8,484 nt of DNA from Desulfobacterales bacterium (GTDB taxonomy: Bacteria; Desulfobacterota; Desulfobacteria; Desulfobacterales; BuS5): NCBI GenBank assembly GCA_016735355.1, contig JAERRQ010000175.1, positions 1 to 8,484 on the forward strand, in the 5' to 3' direction. The number at the start of each line of letters is the position of its first letter. Position 1 is the stretch's first letter. The notes beneath the pieces were generated by a model. The model had not been told where the DNA came from and did no database searches. It saw nothing but the letters and a program-made list of their open reading frames with translations. Shown here one piece after another: positions 5,506 through 8,484 of the stretch. Both the position numbers and the translations under genes were made by a program.

Positions 5506-7245
5506 ATGCCGTTTATCAAAGATTACATAGATATATTTTTATCAAAGACTGTCCATTTGTTTAGAAAATCCTCAAAGGACTATGATATAATTATAGGGCA
5601 GCTTTTGATTAAAAAAAATATTATTTCGAAAGATCAGATCGATAATGCTCTGAATGAACAGAAAGTCAAACTGGTTGAATTGGGAAAGGCTGTAAAACTC
5701 GGTGAGATAATTGTCGGACTTGGTTACGCGACTGAAGAAAATCTGATAGATATAATAAATGAGTATTACAATATATCGGTAACGTCCCTTTCGGACAATA
5801 TTCAGCAGCTTATAGAAAAAAAACGCGGTTCTTTTATAGAAAAACTTCCTACCCCGAGCATACCGATCTGGTTGAAGCTGTCGGTTGCTACAATGATAAT
5901 AATTGTTATTACTGTTTTTGTTATAAGTTATGTGGTGCTTGGAAAACAAAGGGAGATACTGTATCAGCAGACTTTAAAGATAGGCAAGGTAAGTCTTAAT
6001 AATTATGCATATAACGCAAGAATTCCTCTGCTTGAAAATAATATCCTGCAACTTAATACTGTAATTAACGGTGCTTCCAATATAGAAGGGTTGATTTATG
6101 CGGCGATCCTTGACCATAGTCGGGTAATAAAAGCCCATTCAAATTTCAACAAGATCGGTACCGATTTCAAAAGATTCGGCAATGTGGAGGAGGTTACAAC
6201 AGAAGATGGTATTGTCTATTTTACCAGCAAGCTTATATCCGGCGAGCGTGTAATCCATTTAAGCAAGCCGATTGTATTTAAGAACAAAAGACTCGGAGCT
6301 GTCCATGTGGGCGTTTCGATTGACTTTATTGAGCATGAGATAAGTAGTGAGAGAGTATCGATTATCATTATGACCATTATTGTGGTCTTGTTAAGTACTG
6401 TCATAGCTGTTTTTTTTGGATTCAGGTTTGCCGGCCCCATAACTAAACTTGTTGTTGCCACCCAGGAGATCGGAAGCGGCAATTACAACTATAAAATTAA
6501 GATGAAACGGAATGATGAACTCGGTAACCTTGCAATAGCTTTTAATAAAATGAGCGAGGATCTTTTAAAAAAATCCTTTATGCAGGAGTCCTTTGGGAAA
6601 TATGTCGGCTGTGAAGTACTGAACATGATTATGGCAAATCCTGAAGATTCATGGCTCAAAGGGCGTAAAAATGAAGCGACAATTCTTTTTCTGGATGTCA
6701 GAGGATTTACCTCCTATTCTTCCACAAAAGATCCGGAAGAGATAGTGGAAGAGCTGAATGAATATTTTGAGATTGTAACGAATATCGTTATAGATTATGG
6801 TGGCTACATTGACAAGTTTATTGGAGATGCCGTTTTAGCTGTTTTTGGTGTGCCAATCCATAATAGAAGGCATATTGAAAGGGGAATCCAGGCTGCGGTC
6901 CTGATACAAAAGGAACTTGTTAAAACTGGAAATGCCAAAGATAACAAGCTCCTCACTTCTGTAGGAATCGGTATCGATTCCGGGGTTGTGATTTCAGGAA
7001 ATATCGGCACACAGGTTAAGATGGAATATACTGTCATAGGAGATTCTGTTAATATCGCTTCACGCCTAAATGGGCTTGCAAAATCAGGGGAGATTGTAAT
7101 CAGCAGAAAGGTCTTTGAAAAGGTCGGAAAACTGGTTGAAGTTGAAGCATTACCGCCCCAGGGAATAAAAGGCGTAGCCGGGAAGGTTGAGACTTTTAGG
7201 GTGCGGAGTATAATTGACAGGCAACAGCGGCCTGATTTGATCTGA
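5506..7245 (+). CDS. Membrane-bound class III adenylate/guanylate cyclase with MshEN-like, sensor and HAMP domains
   Basis: A 579-residue receptor-type cyclase. Residues about 28-108 resemble the GspE N-terminal/MshEN domain, with two helical repeats (IGQLLIKKNIISKDQIDNAL and LGEIIVGLGYATEENLIDII). Transmembrane segments at about 124-146 and 285-309 flank an extracytoplasmic sensor of about 138 residues that looks Cache/PAS-like (GLIYAAILDHSRVIKAHS, GAVHVGVS). A HAMP linker (about 308-358; P311, DELGNLAIAFNKM) leads to the class III catalytic domain (about 385-565). The catalytic set is complete: metal aspartates D397 (FLDVRGFT) and D441 (FIGDAVLAVFG), base-selecting K437 and D513, and transition-state N516 and R520 (VIGDSVNIASRL). 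Lys plus Asp in the base pocket favours ATP, so cAMP is the likely product. The ATG follows an in-frame stop 18 bases upstream and has no clear ribosome site. It sits 14 bases before the TPR lipoprotein gene. Confidence 0.88.
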   Translation: MPFIKDYIDIFLSKTVHLFRKSSKDYDIIIGQLLIKKNIISKDQIDNALNEQKVKLVELGKAVKLGEIIVGLGYATEENLIDIINEYYNISVTSLSDNIQQLIEKKRGSFIEKLPTPSIPIWLKLSVATMIIIVITVFVISYVVLGKQREILYQQTLKIGKVSLNNYAYNARIPLLENNILQLNTVINGASNIEGLIYAAILDHSRVIKAHSNFNKIGTDFKRFGNVEEVTTEDGIVYFTSKLISGERVIHLSKPIVFKNKRLGAVHVGVSIDFIEHEISSERVSIIIMTIIVVLLSTVIAVFFGFRFAGPITKLVVATQEIGSGNYNYKIKMKRNDELGNLAIAFNKMSEDLLKKSFMQESFGKYVGCEVLNMIMANPEDSWLKGRKNEATILFLDVRGFTSYSSTKDPEEIVEELNEYFEIVTNIVIDYGGYIDKFIGDAVLAVFGVPIHNRRHIERGIQAAVLIQKELVKTGNAKDNKLLTSVGIGIDSGVVISGNIGTQVKMEYTVIGDSVNIASRLNGLAKSGEIVISRKVFEKVGKLVEVEALPPQGIKGVAGKVETFRVRSIIDRQQRPDLI

Positions 7246-7259
7246 TCCGGATATTTGAT

Positions 7260-8306
7260 ATGATTAAGTTTTTTTTTAATTATACATATATTTTAATAAT
7301 TTTTTTGTTTTACGGGTGCGCCGTCTTTCAGGAGGCGCCTGAAAATGCAAAAATATCATTATATGAAAAATATAGAACACAGGCCATGGAGCTTGAAAAA
7401 AAAGATGAATTAAAAATAGCGTTATATTATTGGAAACTCGCGGATATCCTGGCGGTAGATGACGGAAAGACTGATTTTTATATATCCAATTTAAAGGAAA
7501 GAATAGAAAGAGAGTCGGAGGAGCATTTCAGAAAAGGCATTGATTTCTACGCTAATAATATGCCTGACCAGGCGTTTGATGAATTTTTTATAACAGTCAG
7601 GTGTGACCTTGACCACAAAGAGGCTCTACGGTATCTAAGATGTATCCAATCGGGGAAAAACTATGCGGAAATTCAGGGTGATAAAATAACTGCAGGATTG
7701 CCTATGGGAAAAGTGAAGGAACAGCAAGAAGGCGTCTCTGCCGCTGTTCAGGAAGACGTTGATAATAAAAAAAAATATTTTATAGTTGCATCTGTCCCGG
7801 AAACAAAAAAAATAATTCATGAGAGCAGATTAACGGAACCTGAGGAAAATGAAGATGATAGGCTTATAAAGGTGAAAGCGAATCTGTTGAAAGCCAAAAC
7901 CTGCTTTAATAATAAAGATTATGATAAAACGATTCTTGTAGCATCCAGGATACCGAAAGATGATCCTGAAAACAGGGAAGCTTTGGCCCTTAGGAATGCC
8001 TCATATTTTAGCAAGGGGAACTCATTGCAATTGAAAAAAAAATATATCGTGGCATTAAAGATGTTTCGTAATGTAGAACCGGGTTATAGGGACGTTAATA
8101 AAAAAATATCAGCCCTGAAAAAAAAATTAATGCAAAGGGCCGATTTTTACTATAAAAAGGGTGTTAGGCTATTTGTTGATGAAAAATTAAAAGATGCCAT
8201 TATCCAATGGCATAAAGCTTTAGAATTAAATCCTGAACATAGTGAAGCGCAAAAAAGTATTGAAAAAGCTCAAAACATTCTTGAAAAGTTAAATAAGGTT
8301 AAGTAG
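7260..8306 (+). CDS. TPR-repeat lipoprotein
   Basis: A 348-residue protein with an N-terminal signal (hydrophobic FFFNYTYILIIFLFYGC) ending at lipobox Cys20, so probably anchored on the periplasmic face of a membrane. The mature part is helical and charged, with TPR-like units at about 36-66, 86-120, 203-237, 243-275 and 292-330. The last (ADFYYKKGVRLF..EKLKDAIIQWHKALELNPEHSEA) is the clearest. A low-complexity linker (about 150-200, rich in E, K and D) separates the N- and C-terminal repeats. TPR lipoproteins act as scaffolds in envelope complexes; no enzyme activity is visible. It lies 14 bases after the cyclase stop, so the two are probably co-transcribed, though the ribosome site is weak. 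The gene carries several runs of nine A. Specific function is unknown. Confidence 0.8.
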   Translation: MIKFFFNYTYILIIFLFYGCAVFQEAPENAKISLYEKYRTQAMELEKKDELKIALYYWKLADILAVDDGKTDFYISNLKERIERESEEHFRKGIDFYANNMPDQAFDEFFITVRCDLDHKEALRYLRCIQSGKNYAEIQGDKITAGLPMGKVKEQQEGVSAAVQEDVDNKKKYFIVASVPETKKIIHESRLTEPEENEDDRLIKVKANLLKAKTCFNNKDYDKTILVASRIPKDDPENREALALRNASYFSKGNSLQLKKKYIVALKMFRNVEPGYRDVNKKISALKKKLMQRADFYYKKGVRLFVDEKLKDAIIQWHKALELNPEHSEAQKSIEKAQNILEKLNKVK

Positions 8307-8484
8307 TGCCCAAACGAAAAATAGAAATTTTTTTCAAGTTCAAGGAAGGTAAAAATTTTAACCGCCAACCCCCTTCACCGTCAATTTTTTGACTTTTCGA
8401 ATATTGTTTAGTCTTATGCTTTTTGGTTAATAAAAAATGAATGTCATATCCTTATCCACTTTTGATTTATCAATAGCAGCACTT

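Noticed and set aside
8380..8397. GTCAA-TTTT-TTGAC hairpin followed by T residues as a terminator for the TPR gene
   Set aside because: A five-pair, AT-rich stem about 75 bases past the stop, with a short T-run; too weak to call.
8427..8484. Open minus-strand frame running off the right edge, possibly the end of a gene outside the window
   Set aside because: Only about 19 codons are visible before the stop at 8427-8429; too short to support.
1..8484. CRISPR array, tRNA, rRNA or known riboswitch
   Set aside because: No regularly spaced repeats, no tRNA-like cloverleaf or conserved rRNA segments, and no riboswitch core that I recognise were seen on reading through.

Overview
An AT-rich, moderately low-GC window from a Gram-negative bacterium with two lipoprotein genes. 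The family mix is a GlcD-like oxidase with split HdrC/HdrB-like partners, a 3D-domain lipoprotein, a CoaE of the 'QLPIDEK' type, and a membrane class III cyclase beside a TPR lipoprotein. It would fit Desulfobacterota (deltaproteobacteria) or a planctomycete of the anammox type. I cannot decide between these from the sequence, and there are no rRNA or tRNA genes to help.

Layout. Positions 1-860 hold almost no coding sequence: a decayed minus-strand fragment with a REP-associated tyrosine transposase motif (132-407), then about 450 bases without a gene. This gap ends in a perfect 9-bp inverted repeat just upstream of the first operon. Positions 861-3614 are a tightly packed plus-strand redox operon: a flavoprotein of the GlcD/D-2-hydroxyacid dehydrogenase family, a small two-cluster ferredoxin-like protein (HdrC/GlcF N-terminus-like) and a CCG-domain protein (HdrB/GlcF C-terminus-like). 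Together they look like a GlcDF-type enzyme whose iron-sulfur subunit is split in two. A 3D-domain lipoprotein (3644-4201), a possible 27-residue protein (4207-4290) and dephospho-CoA kinase coaE (4411-5100) follow on the same strand.

Positions 5101-5505 are intergenic. They contain a compact MITE-like or structured element of about 160 bp, with imperfect 31-33-base terminal inverted repeats around two nested hairpins, followed by a 12-bp palindrome just before the next gene. Positions 5506-8306 hold a second plus-strand pair. The first gene is a membrane-bound class III adenylate cyclase (MshEN-like N-terminus, TM, extracytoplasmic sensor, TM, HAMP, cyclase); the second is a TPR-repeat lipoprotein. 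The last 178 bases carry no supported gene.

Most noteworthy: (1) the inverted-repeat element at 5274-5434; (2) the GlcD-like protein, which keeps the presumed metal ligands but has Val where the family has its catalytic His; (3) the cyclase, whose N-terminal domain resembles a c-di-GMP-binding module and would join two second-messenger systems in one protein. I did not find clear evidence of a wholly new defence or mobile system.
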